A stretch of DNA of 64,000 nucleotides from JBCBSZ01 sp039185015 (GTDB lineage: Bacteria > Actinomycetota > Acidimicrobiia > Acidimicrobiales > Poriferisodalaceae): positions 85,074-149,073 of the forward strand of contig JBCDAU010000011.1 of the NCBI GenBank assembly GCA_039185015.1, in the 5' to 3' direction. The notes beneath the pieces were generated by a model, which saw only the letters and a program-made list of their open reading frames with translations, was not told where the DNA came from and did no database searches. Shown in pieces: positions 43,716 to 54,247 of this stretch (position 1 is the first letter of the stretch; every line of letters starts with the position of its first letter). A program made the position numbers and the translations under genes.

Positions 43716-44120
43716 ATGCGACGAATCCTGTTCCTCCTCATCGGCGTCACCCTCGTCCTCGCCGCGTGCGGCGATAGCGACGACACCGGTGACGAGACCG
43801 CCTCCGACGACGCGCCAGCCACCACGGACGCGCCCGTCGACGGACCGCTCGATGTGGCCCAGCTCCTCGAGCAGCAGCCCGACGGCGTCGTGGACGTGAC
43901 CGGTCTGCTCTTCGTCGACGAGAGCGGGCCCCGGATGTGCGAGCTCACCCTCGAGAGCTTCCCGCCCCAGTGCGGTGGCGCGGTCGTGTTCCTGGTCGAC
44001 CTCGACATCAACGCGGTCGCCGGGACGCAGACCGAGCAGGGCATCACCTGGAAGGACCCCCACGTCGCCTCGCTCCAACGCATCGACGACACGAGCTACC
44101 GGGTCGTCCAGGAGGGCTGA
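43716..44120 (+). CDS. Small lipoprotein of unknown function
   Basis: A 134-residue protein with a lipoprotein signal (MRRILFLLIGVTLVLAACGDSDD, lipobox LAAC), an acidic spacer and a small domain with two Cys (MCELTLESFPPQCGGAVVFLVDLD) that may form a disulfide. The end ITWKDPHVASLQRIDDTSYRVVQ suggests a compact beta domain. No function is apparent. No clear ribosome binding site precedes ATG 43716. It follows the TauD-type gene by 56 bases. Confidence 0.8.
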   Translation: MRRILFLLIGVTLVLAACGDSDDTGDETASDDAPATTDAPVDGPLDVAQLLEQQPDGVVDVTGLLFVDESGPRMCELTLESFPPQCGGAVVFLVDLDINAVAGTQTEQGITWKDPHVASLQRIDDTSYRVVQEG

Positions 44121-44135
44121 GCGCCCGCCAGGCGA

Positions 44136-44783
44136 TCAGAAGACCGGGAAGACCGGGCCGCCCTCGAGCCGCTCGGCTCGGCCGAGGGCCCGCATCACCG
44201 TCCAGTCGCCCCGCAGGTTCCGGGCGATACCGAAGAGGATCTCGACGACGATGGCGATGCTCTCGGGCGAGGTCGGCCTCGGCTCCTCGCCGACGCTCGC
44301 GGCCAGATCGTCCAGGTGCATCAGCACCTCGATGAGCCGGGTCCGACAGAAGTCGTCCAGGCTGATCGAGCGGCCCCCCAGCGCGCCGATCGCACGATCG
44401 GTCGGCTCAGCCGCGAGGCGAGCGCGGAGGTCGTCGACGAGGGCCGCGAAGCGGGCTGCGGTCTCCTGCGGCCCGATCGACGACTCGTCGGCGGACACCT
44501 CCTTGATCCGCTCGTGGATCGGTGAGTCGACAGCCGCGTGGAAGTACGTCACGGCGGTGAGGCGCTCGCCGTCGCTCGACGCCTCGGGATCGGATCGATC
44601 GAGGTAGGCGATCGTCGAACCCGCCGCGCGCAGTGTGTGAGCGGCGAGCGCGCCGACCGTCATGCCGTCGAGCGCAGAGGGCTCGTTCCACCGCTCCGCG
44701 ACGATCGGTCGCCCGACCAGCTCGGCGGCCGCATCGACCGCCTCGACCACCAGCTCACGGACCCGCTCGGGTGACTCCCCCAT
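44136..44783 (-). CDS. Maleylpyruvate isomerase family (DinB-like) mycothiol-dependent protein
   Basis: A 215-residue four-helix-bundle protein. The pattern WNEPSALDGMTVGALAAHTLRAAGSTIAYLDR, then YFHAAVDSPIHERI and DDFCRTRLIEVLMHLDDLAASVG, matches the mycothiol maleylpyruvate isomerase N-terminal family. His residues at the three usual metal positions are plausible (AAHTL, HAAVDS, LMHLDD). The members use mycothiol as cofactor, and the specific reaction is unknown. ATG 44783 is used. Confidence 0.85.
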   Translation of the reverse strand: MGESPERVRELVVEAVDAAAELVGRPIVAERWNEPSALDGMTVGALAAHTLRAAGSTIAYLDRSDPEASSDGERLTAVTYFHAAVDSPIHERIKEVSADESSIGPQETAARFAALVDDLRARLAAEPTDRAIGALGGRSISLDDFCRTRLIEVLMHLDDLAASVGEEPRPTSPESIAIVVEILFGIARNLRGDWTVMRALGRAERLEGGPVFPVF

Positions 44784-44806
44784 GCGCCGCACTCTACGGT
44801 CGGGAC

Positions 44807-45613
44807 GTGATCATCGACGCCTGGGCCCAGCATCCGACACTGCGGCACTCGACCGACCCGATGTTCGACTCGCTCCGACGGTGGACCCGCACCGAGGCGC
44901 CGACCGAGGAGCTCCCCGTCGCGACGACCGTGGCGCTCATGGACCAGGCCGGCGTCGACCGGACGCTCATCAGCGCCTGGTACGCCCCGCACGGACCGAT
45001 GATCAGCAACGACGAGGTCGCCGGCTTCGTGGCCGAGGCACCCGATCGGCTGGTCGGCGTCGGCTCGGTCGACATCCGCCGCCCGGCCGAGGCGGTCCGG
45101 GAGGTCCGCCGATGCGCCGAGGACCTGGGCTTCGTCGCGATCCGCGTGCTGCCCTGGCTCTGGGAGGTCCCACCGACCGACGCCCGCTTCTACCCCGTGT
45201 ACGCCGCCTGTTGTGAGCTCGGCGTGCCGTACTGCACCCAGATCGGGCACACGGGTCCGCTGCGATCGTCCGAGGTCGGGCGGCCCATCCACCTGGACCG
45301 GGTCGCACTCGACTTCCCCGAGCTGTCGATCGTCGCCGGGCACATCGGCTACCCGTGGACCGATGAGGCCATCGCGGTCGCCACCAAGCACGAGGGCGTC
45401 CACATCGACACGTCCGCCTACACGGCGAGGCGCTACCCGCCGCAGCTGGTCGAGTACCTCTCCACGAACGGCCGGCGGAAGGTGATGTTCGGCACGAACT
45501 ACCCGATGATCACGCCGGCGAAGTGTCTCGAGGACCTCGACGCGCTGGGTCTCGACGAGGAGACGAGCGAGCTGTTCCTCGCCGGCAACGCCGCCCGGGT
45601 GTTCGGTCTCTGA
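44807..45613 (+). CDS. Amidohydrolase family 2 protein (ACMSD-like)
   Basis: A 268-residue TIM-barrel hydrolase or decarboxylase. It shows IIDAWAQHP in place of the usual DxHxH at strand one, then ALMDQAGVDRTLISAWY, FVAIRVLPWLWEVPPTDARFYPVYAACCELGVPYCTQIGHTGP, IVAGHIGYPWTDEAIAVATKHEGVHIDTSAYTARRYPPQLVEYL and MFGTNYPM. The strand-one motif has lost a metal-binding His pair (DAWAQH), so metal binding may differ. GTG 44807 is head to head with the mycothiol-type gene. Confidence 0.88.
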   Translation: MIIDAWAQHPTLRHSTDPMFDSLRRWTRTEAPTEELPVATTVALMDQAGVDRTLISAWYAPHGPMISNDEVAGFVAEAPDRLVGVGSVDIRRPAEAVREVRRCAEDLGFVAIRVLPWLWEVPPTDARFYPVYAACCELGVPYCTQIGHTGPLRSSEVGRPIHLDRVALDFPELSIVAGHIGYPWTDEAIAVATKHEGVHIDTSAYTARRYPPQLVEYLSTNGRRKVMFGTNYPMITPAKCLEDLDALGLDEETSELFLAGNAARVFGL

Positions 45614-45614
45614 C

Positions 45615-46394
45615 TCAGGCGCCGCGGACGAAGACCGGGCGGTCGGACGTCGAGCGCTCGGATGAGAACACGTAGCCGTCCTCGGAGAACTCCGTGAGCG
45701 CCTTCATGGTCGTGATCCGCTCCCGGATGATCCATCCGGCCATCGACCCGCGGGCCCGCTTGGCGAAGAAGCTCACGATCCTCGGCTCGCCACCCTCCTT
45801 GGCGTCCAGGAAGGCCGGGCTGATGATCTTGGCGTCGACCCGGTCCGGCTGCACGGCGCCGAAGTACTCGTTCGACGCGAGGTTCACGAGCACGTTGGCG
45901 CCGGGGCTCGCGGCGAGGTCCTCGTTGAGGACGTCGGTGATGCGGTCACCCCAGAACTGGTACAGGTCGCGGCCCCGGTCGGTCTCGAGCTTGGTCCCCA
46001 TCTCCAGTCGGTAGGCCTGCATCAGGTCGAGCGGACGGAGCACGCCGTAGAGCCCGGAGAGGATGCGGAGCACCTTCTGCGCCTGGGTGTAGTCGCGCTC
46101 GCCGAACCTGAGGGGTGCATCCATGCCGAGGTACACGTCGCCCGTGAAGGCGAGCAGCGCCGGGCGGGCGTTGCCGGTGGTGAAGGGCCGTTCCCAGTCC
46201 TGGAAGCGCTCGAAGTTCAGCTCGGCCAACGACTCGGAGATGCCCATCAGGTCGACGAGGTCGGCCGGGGTGCGCTCCCGCATCACCTCGATGAGAGCGG
46301 CGGACTCGTCGAGCAGGCGCGGCTCGGAGTGCTTCTTGGTGGGCAGCCGGGACTCGTAGTCCAGCGACTTGGCGGGCGAGACGACGATCAGCAC
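45615..46394 (-). CDS. yaaA: Peroxide stress protein YaaA
   Basis: A 259-residue YaaA/DUF328 protein: MLIVVSPAKSLDYES at the start, then YTQAQKVLRILSGLYGVLRPLDLMQAYRLEMGTKL, QFWGDRITDVLN, VLVNLASNEYFGAV and late IVSFFAKRARGSMAGWIIRERI. In E. coli YaaA lowers intracellular iron to limit oxidative damage. GTG 46394 follows GAGG. Its stop is one base from the convergent amidohydrolase stop. Confidence 0.94.
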   Translation of the reverse strand: MLIVVSPAKSLDYESRLPTKKHSEPRLLDESAALIEVMRERTPADLVDLMGISESLAELNFERFQDWERPFTTGNARPALLAFTGDVYLGMDAPLRFGERDYTQAQKVLRILSGLYGVLRPLDLMQAYRLEMGTKLETDRGRDLYQFWGDRITDVLNEDLAASPGANVLVNLASNEYFGAVQPDRVDAKIISPAFLDAKEGGEPRIVSFFAKRARGSMAGWIIRERITTMKALTEFSEDGYVFSSERSTSDRPVFVRGA

Positions 46395-46424
46395 GCCCTC
46401 AAGCGTACGCGCTGGACCCCCCGG

Positions 46425-46511
46425 CCGGGCATGTCCAACGGCCCCCGCCGCAGCCCGTCAGGGCGAGGACCTGGGGAGGAGGGTGGGGCTCCGGGGCCCC
46501 ACCCGGGCATG

Positions 46512-46513
<2 letters not shown>
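46425..46513. terminator. Hairpin after the isocitrate dehydrogenase gene, with flanking direct repeat
   Basis: The arms GGGTGGGGC (46481-46489) and GCCCCACCC (46496-46504) form a 9-bp stem with a 6-base loop, 8 bases after the isocitrate dehydrogenase stop, so probably its terminator. An 11-bp direct repeat CCGGGCATGTC lies at 46425-46435 and 46503-46513. The rest of the 117-base gap shows nothing else. Confidence 0.55.
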
Positions 46514-48740
<2,227 letters not shown>

Positions 48741-48828
48741 GGCGCTTTCCGTCGTGACCTGCAAGGGCCGAGAGGTCGGCCGCTCGGAGGTTACCCAGCG
48801 CCGGACGGGAGGGCCGAAGAGGGACAGC

Positions 48829-49707
48829 TCACGACACGGACTCCATGTACCGCACGATGCGCACGATCTCCCGGGGGTGACCGGTCGAGCGCCGCACGAT
48901 CACGGGGCGCCAGGTCGTGTCGAATCCGATGAAGCGGGCATCGTCGAGCGCCGGAGGCAGCTCGACCGGGAACAGGTCCGCCGTCCGCCGGCGGAACTCG
49001 CGGTAGAAGCTGTAGCGCTCGGACGGCAGACGGTGCTTGAGCCGGCGGGATCGCTCCCCCGCGTAGATCAGCACCCGCGTCGGATCGGCGTGTTCCAGCA
49101 CCGCCCCCACCTCCCAGAGGACACCGCCACCCAGGCCGGCCTTCACCACGACGAGGTCGCTCCCGCCGAGCAGTTCGAGGACGCGCAACTGCCAGTCCGC
49201 TTCTTCGGGGAGGTACTCGGCCAGCTGTCCGATCGTCGAGAAGCGATCGCCCGGCTCGCCGATGGCCACGACGGGGCCGATCTCCCGCACCGCATGTTGG
49301 AGCGCCTGGTCCCAGGTGGTGCGCCCTCGAAACAGCAGTCCGTAGCTCCGGACGAACCCGATCGGGTGTCGGACGAGCATCCAGTACATGTACCCCAGCG
49401 GGGAGAAGATGGAGAGCGAGTGATCGTCGTGTTCGAACGACCGGAGGAGCAGGACTCGTGAGTCTGCGTCGCTGGTCGCCGAGAGGACGTCCGGAGTGCG
49501 GGACGAGCGCAACCTCCAGGCATAGAGGCCGAGAGCGAACGCGAGACCGAGCACCAAGACCCAGGGACCCCCGGCCAGCCCGACGATCGCGGCCACGGTG
49601 CCGAGGAGCCAGAAGGGGCCGGCAACGAAGGCCAGCAGTTGGTGGTACACGCCCGGCGCGCGCCGGAGGAACCCCGTCGCCCGCTCGATCGCCGTTCCCC
49701 GCCCCAC
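48829..49707 (-). CDS. Membrane protein with an LRSF-D-D type cytoplasmic domain, unknown function
   Basis: A 292-residue protein. Two hydrophobic segments near the N-terminus (QLLAFVAGPFWLLGTVAAIVGL and WVLVLGLAFALGLYAW) precede a soluble domain: SRVLLLRSFEHDDHSL, TTWDQALQHAVREIGPVVAIGEPGD, and SDLVVVKAGLGGGVLWEVGAVLEHADPTRVLIYAG. This 'LLLRSFxxDD...GPVVAIGxPGD...GxxWEv' pattern occurs in uncharacterised bacterial membrane proteins and recalls TIR-like folds, but I cannot confirm that. GTG 49707 is chosen; the ribosome binding site is weak. Confidence 0.72.
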   Translation of the reverse strand: MGRGTAIERATGFLRRAPGVYHQLLAFVAGPFWLLGTVAAIVGLAGGPWVLVLGLAFALGLYAWRLRSSRTPDVLSATSDADSRVLLLRSFEHDDHSLSIFSPLGYMYWMLVRHPIGFVRSYGLLFRGRTTWDQALQHAVREIGPVVAIGEPGDRFSTIGQLAEYLPEEADWQLRVLELLGGSDLVVVKAGLGGGVLWEVGAVLEHADPTRVLIYAGERSRRLKHRLPSERYSFYREFRRRTADLFPVELPPALDDARFIGFDTTWRPVIVRRSTGHPREIVRIVRYMESVS

Positions 49708-49777
49708 CGGACCATCTTGATCTGAACCTGTGACGTGCCGCTCGCTAGGTTGATCTCGGGGAGTGAGGGGGACGTTC

Positions 49778-51031
49778 GTGGACCAGGCGTTGATCGATCG
49801 CATCCGCGAGGACATGCGGTACGAGTTCGAGCGGACCGCGCCCCCAGAGGGCTTCCCCGCCTTCCACGACATCCCGGTCGAACGCCACGTCTCGGACGAG
49901 TTCTGGCAGCTCGAGCAGAACCACCTCTGGCCGAACGTCTGGGTCATGGCCGGCCGGGCCGAGGACGTCCCGAAGCCCGGCGACTACATGACCTTCGACG
50001 ACCTGGGTGTGCCGCTGCTGATCGTGCACGGCACCGACGGCGAGATCCGGTGCTTCTACAACACGTGCCAGCACCGCGGCGCGCCGGTGGTCCGGGACGA
50101 GCGGGGATCGGCCCGACGGCTCCGCTGCCAGTACCACTCGTGGACCTACGAGATCGATCACGGCGAGCTGGTCGCCGTGCCCGACGAGCGCGACTTCGTC
50201 GGCCTGGAACGGGCGGGGCGCTGCCTGCCGAAGGTGAGCTGCGACACCTTCGCCGGCTTCGTCTTCGTGAACCGGAACCCGGACGCAACGCCGCTGGCGG
50301 AGTGGATCGGTCCGGCGGCCGAGATGTTCGCCCCGTTCCGCGGCGATCGGCTGCGGGAGATCTATCGACGCAGCGTGATCGTCCCGTGCAACTGGAAGGT
50401 CACCGCCGAGGCGTTCCTCGAGGTGTACCACTTCAAGCACATCCACTCCCACGACGGTGTGTCGGTGCTCGACAACCGCGGCGCGGCGATGGGGCTCTAC
50501 CCCCACGGACACAGCCGGATGATCACCCCCTACTCGGAGCAGAACTGCTCCCGCATGGGGATGGAGGGCTGGGACGACTGGAAGGTCCAGCGAGGTGGCC
50601 CGGTCCCGACCATCGAAGGTGTGCCCGCGATGGTCGACTCGACGAGCACGGCGGTCAGCCTGTTCCCCAACGCGATCATCCCGCTCGGCTCGATCGGCTT
50701 CCCGGTCAACCTGTTCTGGCCGATCGATCAGCGCACGACCCGCCTCGACTGGCTCTACTACGGCATCAAGGATTGGGAGGGTGACGAGCTGCCGGAGCAC
50801 TGGCAGGTGCGGGCCGCCGTCTACGACCAGATCATGGACGAGGACAAGCAGAACATGGCGCCGATGCAGCGATCGATGGAGTCGCCGGCGCTCGCCGGCA
50901 TCCCGATCAACTACCAGGAGCGCCGCATCTGGCACCTCCACGAGGAGATCGACCGGATCATCGGTCCCGAGCGGATCCCGCGGGAGCTACGGATCGAACA
51001 GGTCCTCGAGCCGTACGTGGAGCAGCCGTGA
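49778..51031 (+). CDS. Rieske non-heme iron oxygenase, alpha subunit
   Basis: A 417-residue ring-hydroxylating dioxygenase large subunit. The Rieske cluster motifs are CQHRGAPVV (Cys-x-His) and CQYHSWTY (Cys-x2-His). The catalytic domain has NWKVTAEAFLEVYHFKHIH, supplying the active-site His pair. It hydroxylates an aromatic, carnitine-like or other substrate and needs a reductase, not seen nearby. GTG 49778 after GAGGGGG is preferred over GTG 49763. The VOC gene overlaps its stop (GTGA), so they form one unit. Confidence 0.93.
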   Translation: MDQALIDRIREDMRYEFERTAPPEGFPAFHDIPVERHVSDEFWQLEQNHLWPNVWVMAGRAEDVPKPGDYMTFDDLGVPLLIVHGTDGEIRCFYNTCQHRGAPVVRDERGSARRLRCQYHSWTYEIDHGELVAVPDERDFVGLERAGRCLPKVSCDTFAGFVFVNRNPDATPLAEWIGPAAEMFAPFRGDRLREIYRRSVIVPCNWKVTAEAFLEVYHFKHIHSHDGVSVLDNRGAAMGLYPHGHSRMITPYSEQNCSRMGMEGWDDWKVQRGGPVPTIEGVPAMVDSTSTAVSLFPNAIIPLGSIGFPVNLFWPIDQRTTRLDWLYYGIKDWEGDELPEHWQVRAAVYDQIMDEDKQNMAPMQRSMESPALAGIPINYQERRIWHLHEEIDRIIGPERIPRELRIEQVLEPYVEQP

Positions 51032-51495
51032 TCGACTACCAGCGCCTCTTCCACACCGGCATCCGTGTCCCGGACCTCGACGCTGCCATGGACGAGCTCG
51101 GCGAGAGCCTCGGGATCACGTGGGCGGCGGCCGTCAGCAACCCGGCCCAACCGGTCTGGACGCCGGAGGGTGGATCGACGACCCTCCCGCTGCGGTTCGT
51201 GTACTCGGCCGAGGGCCCGCAGCACATCGAGCTGCTGGAGGGTCCAGCCGGGACCATCTGGGACGGGCGTGAGCACCCCGGCGTGCACCACCAGGGGGTG
51301 TGGGTCGACGACGTCGGAGCCGAGACCGAACGCCTCGTGTCGATGGGTTGGGAGGTGGCCGCAGCCGGACTTCCACCGGAGGATGGCTACGGCTCGTTCA
51401 GCTACGTCGTGCCGCCCAACGGCACGATCATCGAGCTCGTGACGGCGGCAGCGCTCCCTCGCTTCGAGCAGTGGTGGGCGGGCGGAACGCTCTGA
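51028..51495 (+). CDS. VOC (glyoxalase/dioxygenase fold) family protein
   Basis: A 155-residue vicinal-oxygen-chelate protein: FHTGIRVPDLDAAMDELGESLGITWA, PQHIELLEGPAGTIWDGREHPGVHHQGVWVDDV, and SFSYVVPPNGTIIELVTA. Metal-ligand candidates are His in FHTGIRV, His in PGVHHQGVWV and Glu in TIIELV. It may isomerise, cleave or bind a product of the coupled Rieske oxygenase. GTG 51028 overlaps the upstream stop. Confidence 0.88.
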   Translation: MIDYQRLFHTGIRVPDLDAAMDELGESLGITWAAAVSNPAQPVWTPEGGSTTLPLRFVYSAEGPQHIELLEGPAGTIWDGREHPGVHHQGVWVDDVGAETERLVSMGWEVAAAGLPPEDGYGSFSYVVPPNGTIIELVTAAALPRFEQWWAGGTL

Positions 51496-51556
51496 CCTGA
51501 GCGGTCGCCCGGCCACGAACGCCATCCGTCGGCGCTCGGAGCCTCCAGACCCGACG

Positions 51557-53344
51557 GTGTCCTGCCGATGGCTCCTCGTGAGCCGGATCGCCACGCTCGT
51601 CTCTGCGATCACCCTGCTGAGCGGGGTGCAGACGGTCGCGCCAGAGGACGACCTGCTCCTCGAAGCGCAGATCTGGGCGGTGGCCGAGATCGACCTGCTC
51701 GGTGAGCTGGGCGCGTTCACCCCGAACCCGGTCGCCGAACGCATCGCTGCCGAGTACCCGACACCAGCGACCGCCCGCTTCGACCTCCTCGACCTCTTGG
51801 AGCTCAGCGAGGACGTCAACGAGGATCTGCTCCGCGACCTCCGCGACCAGGGTCGGCGGCTCTCCCCCGCGACGATCGACACGCTGCTCCTCGTCCCGGA
51901 CGAGATCTGGGACCGGATCGTCCGAGGCGAGAAGGGCTTCCTCGACCCGCAGCTCTGGCTCGACGGCACCGCCGACCTGATCATCCGCGACGGCCGGGCG
52001 CCCGAGGTCCGCGACGACGCCGACCACCTCGTGATCCTCGACTACCTCGACCTGCCCTTCGATGACCTCACCGAGCCACCTCCGAGCGCGGCCGCGCCCC
52101 CGGGTACCGCGCCCGAGCGGTCGGCGCCGACGACCGTCGCTCCTGCGGCCGATCTCCCGACCGCGACCACCGTTGCTCCTGCGGCCGACCTCCCGGTACC
52201 GACGACCGTTCCGGCGGCCGACGACGCGACCGATGACGACGCGGTGGCCGCGGTCTCCTCCACGGGTGCGGAGGAGCCGACGTCCACGGACCGTCCGCCG
52301 TTCGAGCTGATCGCCGGCGTCGCCGGGGGGCTGCTCCTGGTGGCTGCCGCTGCCCTCGCGAGGCCGCTTCGTCGACGCCGGAGCTCCGCGGCGTCCCCGG
52401 CGGCGGGACTCGATGACCTGCTCGACACCTCACGTCGGCTGGCGGCGGCGCTCGACGGGACGCGCGTCCGGCAGATCGCGGTCAGCGACGCCATGCGCAT
52501 GACCGGCGCCGAGGCGGGCGCGTTCTTGGCGACCGACGATGGGCCGACCCGCTTCGTCGAGGCCAACGCTGCGCCCCTCTTCGCGGAGGGCGAGGTCACC
52601 GGCGGCCTCCTGCTCCGGGTCGTCGAGACCGGCCAGCCGGCGAGTGCGGTCATCCAGGACGACCCCGCGATCGTCCGACTGCCGATGGCGATGGCCGCCT
52701 GTCCCGTGATCAGCGCCGGCGAGGTGATCGGCGCGCTGGTCGTGATCCGCAACGCGGCGTCGCCCTTCGATGCCGCCGCCACCGAGTCGCTCCGGCTCCT
52801 GGCCCCGGTGGTCGGCTCGGCGCTCAGCGCCTCGGCGGCGCACCGAAACGCCGTGGTCGACGCCGAGCTCGACGGGCTGACCAACCTCAACAACCGACGT
52901 CGCCTCGATCGCGACCTCGCTTCGCTCACCGACGAGGCCGCCTCCTTCGCGATGGTGGACGTCGACCACTTCAAGGCCTTCAACGACACCCACGGCCACC
53001 AGGCCGGCGACGTCGCCCTGCGGACGGTCGCCGACGTGCTCGCGGCCAACGTCCGGGACGAGGACGTCGTGTACCGCTACGGCGGCGAGGAGTTCTCGGT
53101 GCTTCTCCCCGGCGCGACGAGCGCCGAGGCGGTGCGGGTGCTCGACCGTGTACGACGAGCGGTCGCATCGACCGACGTCCTCGACGAGCGCGGCCAGCTG
53201 ATCGGTCGGGTGACGATCTCGGTCGGCGTCGTCGAGGATGCGGGGACCAGCACCGGCCCGTCGCTCCCCGAGCAGGCCGATCGGGCGCTCTACGAAGCCA
53301 AGTCGGGTGGCCGCAACCAGGTCGTGGTGGCGGACGGGGACTGA
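51557..53344 (+). CDS. Membrane-anchored GAF-GGDEF diguanylate cyclase
   Basis: A 595-residue protein. An N-terminal hydrophobic signal (LLVSRIATLVSAITLLSGVQ) leads to an extracytoplasmic domain of ~150 residues and a Pro/Thr/Ala linker with two TTVAPAADLP-like copies. A membrane helix (LIAGVAGGLLLVAAAALA), a GAF-like domain (DAMRMTGAEAGAFLATDDG...) and a GGDEF domain follow. That domain has DELTNLNNRRRLDRDL-type start (ELDGLTNLNNRR) and YRYGGEEFSVLLPG. RDED five residues before GGEEF is an intact RxxD inhibitory site, so it probably makes c-di-GMP under feedback control. GTG 51557; GTG 51578 is possible. Confidence 0.92.
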   Translation: MSCRWLLVSRIATLVSAITLLSGVQTVAPEDDLLLEAQIWAVAEIDLLGELGAFTPNPVAERIAAEYPTPATARFDLLDLLELSEDVNEDLLRDLRDQGRRLSPATIDTLLLVPDEIWDRIVRGEKGFLDPQLWLDGTADLIIRDGRAPEVRDDADHLVILDYLDLPFDDLTEPPPSAAAPPGTAPERSAPTTVAPAADLPTATTVAPAADLPVPTTVPAADDATDDDAVAAVSSTGAEEPTSTDRPPFELIAGVAGGLLLVAAAALARPLRRRRSSAASPAAGLDDLLDTSRRLAAALDGTRVRQIAVSDAMRMTGAEAGAFLATDDGPTRFVEANAAPLFAEGEVTGGLLLRVVETGQPASAVIQDDPAIVRLPMAMAACPVISAGEVIGALVVIRNAASPFDAAATESLRLLAPVVGSALSASAAHRNAVVDAELDGLTNLNNRRRLDRDLASLTDEAASFAMVDVDHFKAFNDTHGHQAGDVALRTVADVLAANVRDEDVVYRYGGEEFSVLLPGATSAEAVRVLDRVRRAVASTDVLDERGQLIGRVTISVGVVEDAGTSTGPSLPEQADRALYEAKSGGRNQVVVADGD

Positions 53345-53368
53345 GCAGCCGTCACCACCGCCGAGCGG

Positions 53369-54205
53369 TCAGCTCCGCGGGGCTGGTCCGAAGCTCATCT
53401 CGCCGGCGTCACCTCGGAGCGCGGCGAGCGGGTCTCGGACGTCGTCGACGTAGCCGAGGGCGTAGGCGCCGATCTGGTACCCGATCAGGCGAGCGAGGTC
53501 GTCGGGCAGGGTCTCGGCGATCTCACGGGGCACCGAGAGGTACTGGTTCTCCTCCTGGCGGAGCCAGCCGACGTCGTAGGTGATGTTCAGCCCGGCCCGG
53601 ACGTCGTCCGATCGGTTCTCGCCACCGCCGTGGTACACCTTGCCGGTGTAGAGCAGACAGGAGCCGCGGCGCATCTCGGCAGGGACGGTCTCGTGGATCG
53701 TGTGATCGTGCTTCCGGGGCCACGCCTGGCTGCCGGGGATCAGCCGGGTGGCCCCGTTCTCCTCGGTGAAGTCGGTCATCGCCCAGATCGTGTTGCACTG
53801 CACGTCGTAGTCCGACGGGAACGGGAAGAAGTCGAACGCCCACTCGTCCCGGTGGATCGGCTGTGCCGGCTGGCCGGGACCGATCGAGATGATCTGGGTG
53901 AGGTGGAGCTGGTAGCTCCTCGCCTTGGCCAAGAGCCGGTCAGCGACCCCGAGCACAGTGGCGTGCTGGACGAGCTCGTGGCTGGCCGGTGAACGAGCGA
54001 CGAGTCCGCCGGTTCGCTTGGTCCACCGACCGGAGAAGTCGTCGCTGCCGGACGGTGTGGCCTCGACGAAGGGCGCCATCTCGTGCTCGATCCGGTCCAG
54101 CACGTCGGACGGGGCGAGCTCGTCGACGATCACCGCGCCGTCCTCGGCGAGGATCGCGTGGACGTCCTCGGCCGATGCCGACGACGGCAGGTGCCGTACC
54201 GCCAT
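53369..54205 (-). CDS. Phytanoyl-CoA dioxygenase family protein
   Basis: A 278-residue Fe(II)/2-oxoglutarate oxygenase. The iron ligands are IHRDEW (His-x-Asp) and the distal His in VYHGGGENRSDDVRAGLNITY, where the Arg anchors 2-oxoglutarate. TDFTEENGATRLIPGSQAWPR is the usual PhyH core segment. It may hydroxylate a CoA ester, ectoine-like or halogenated substrate. ATG 54205 is head to head with nagA (42-base gap). Confidence 0.92.
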   Translation of the reverse strand: MAVRHLPSSASAEDVHAILAEDGAVIVDELAPSDVLDRIEHEMAPFVEATPSGSDDFSGRWTKRTGGLVARSPASHELVQHATVLGVADRLLAKARSYQLHLTQIISIGPGQPAQPIHRDEWAFDFFPFPSDYDVQCNTIWAMTDFTEENGATRLIPGSQAWPRKHDHTIHETVPAEMRRGSCLLYTGKVYHGGGENRSDDVRAGLNITYDVGWLRQEENQYLSVPREIAETLPDDLARLIGYQIGAYALGYVDDVRDPLAALRGDAGEMSFGPAPRS

Positions 54206-54247
54206 GAGGGCGACCGTAGCCGGTCGCGCTCGGCCACACTGGAGCGG

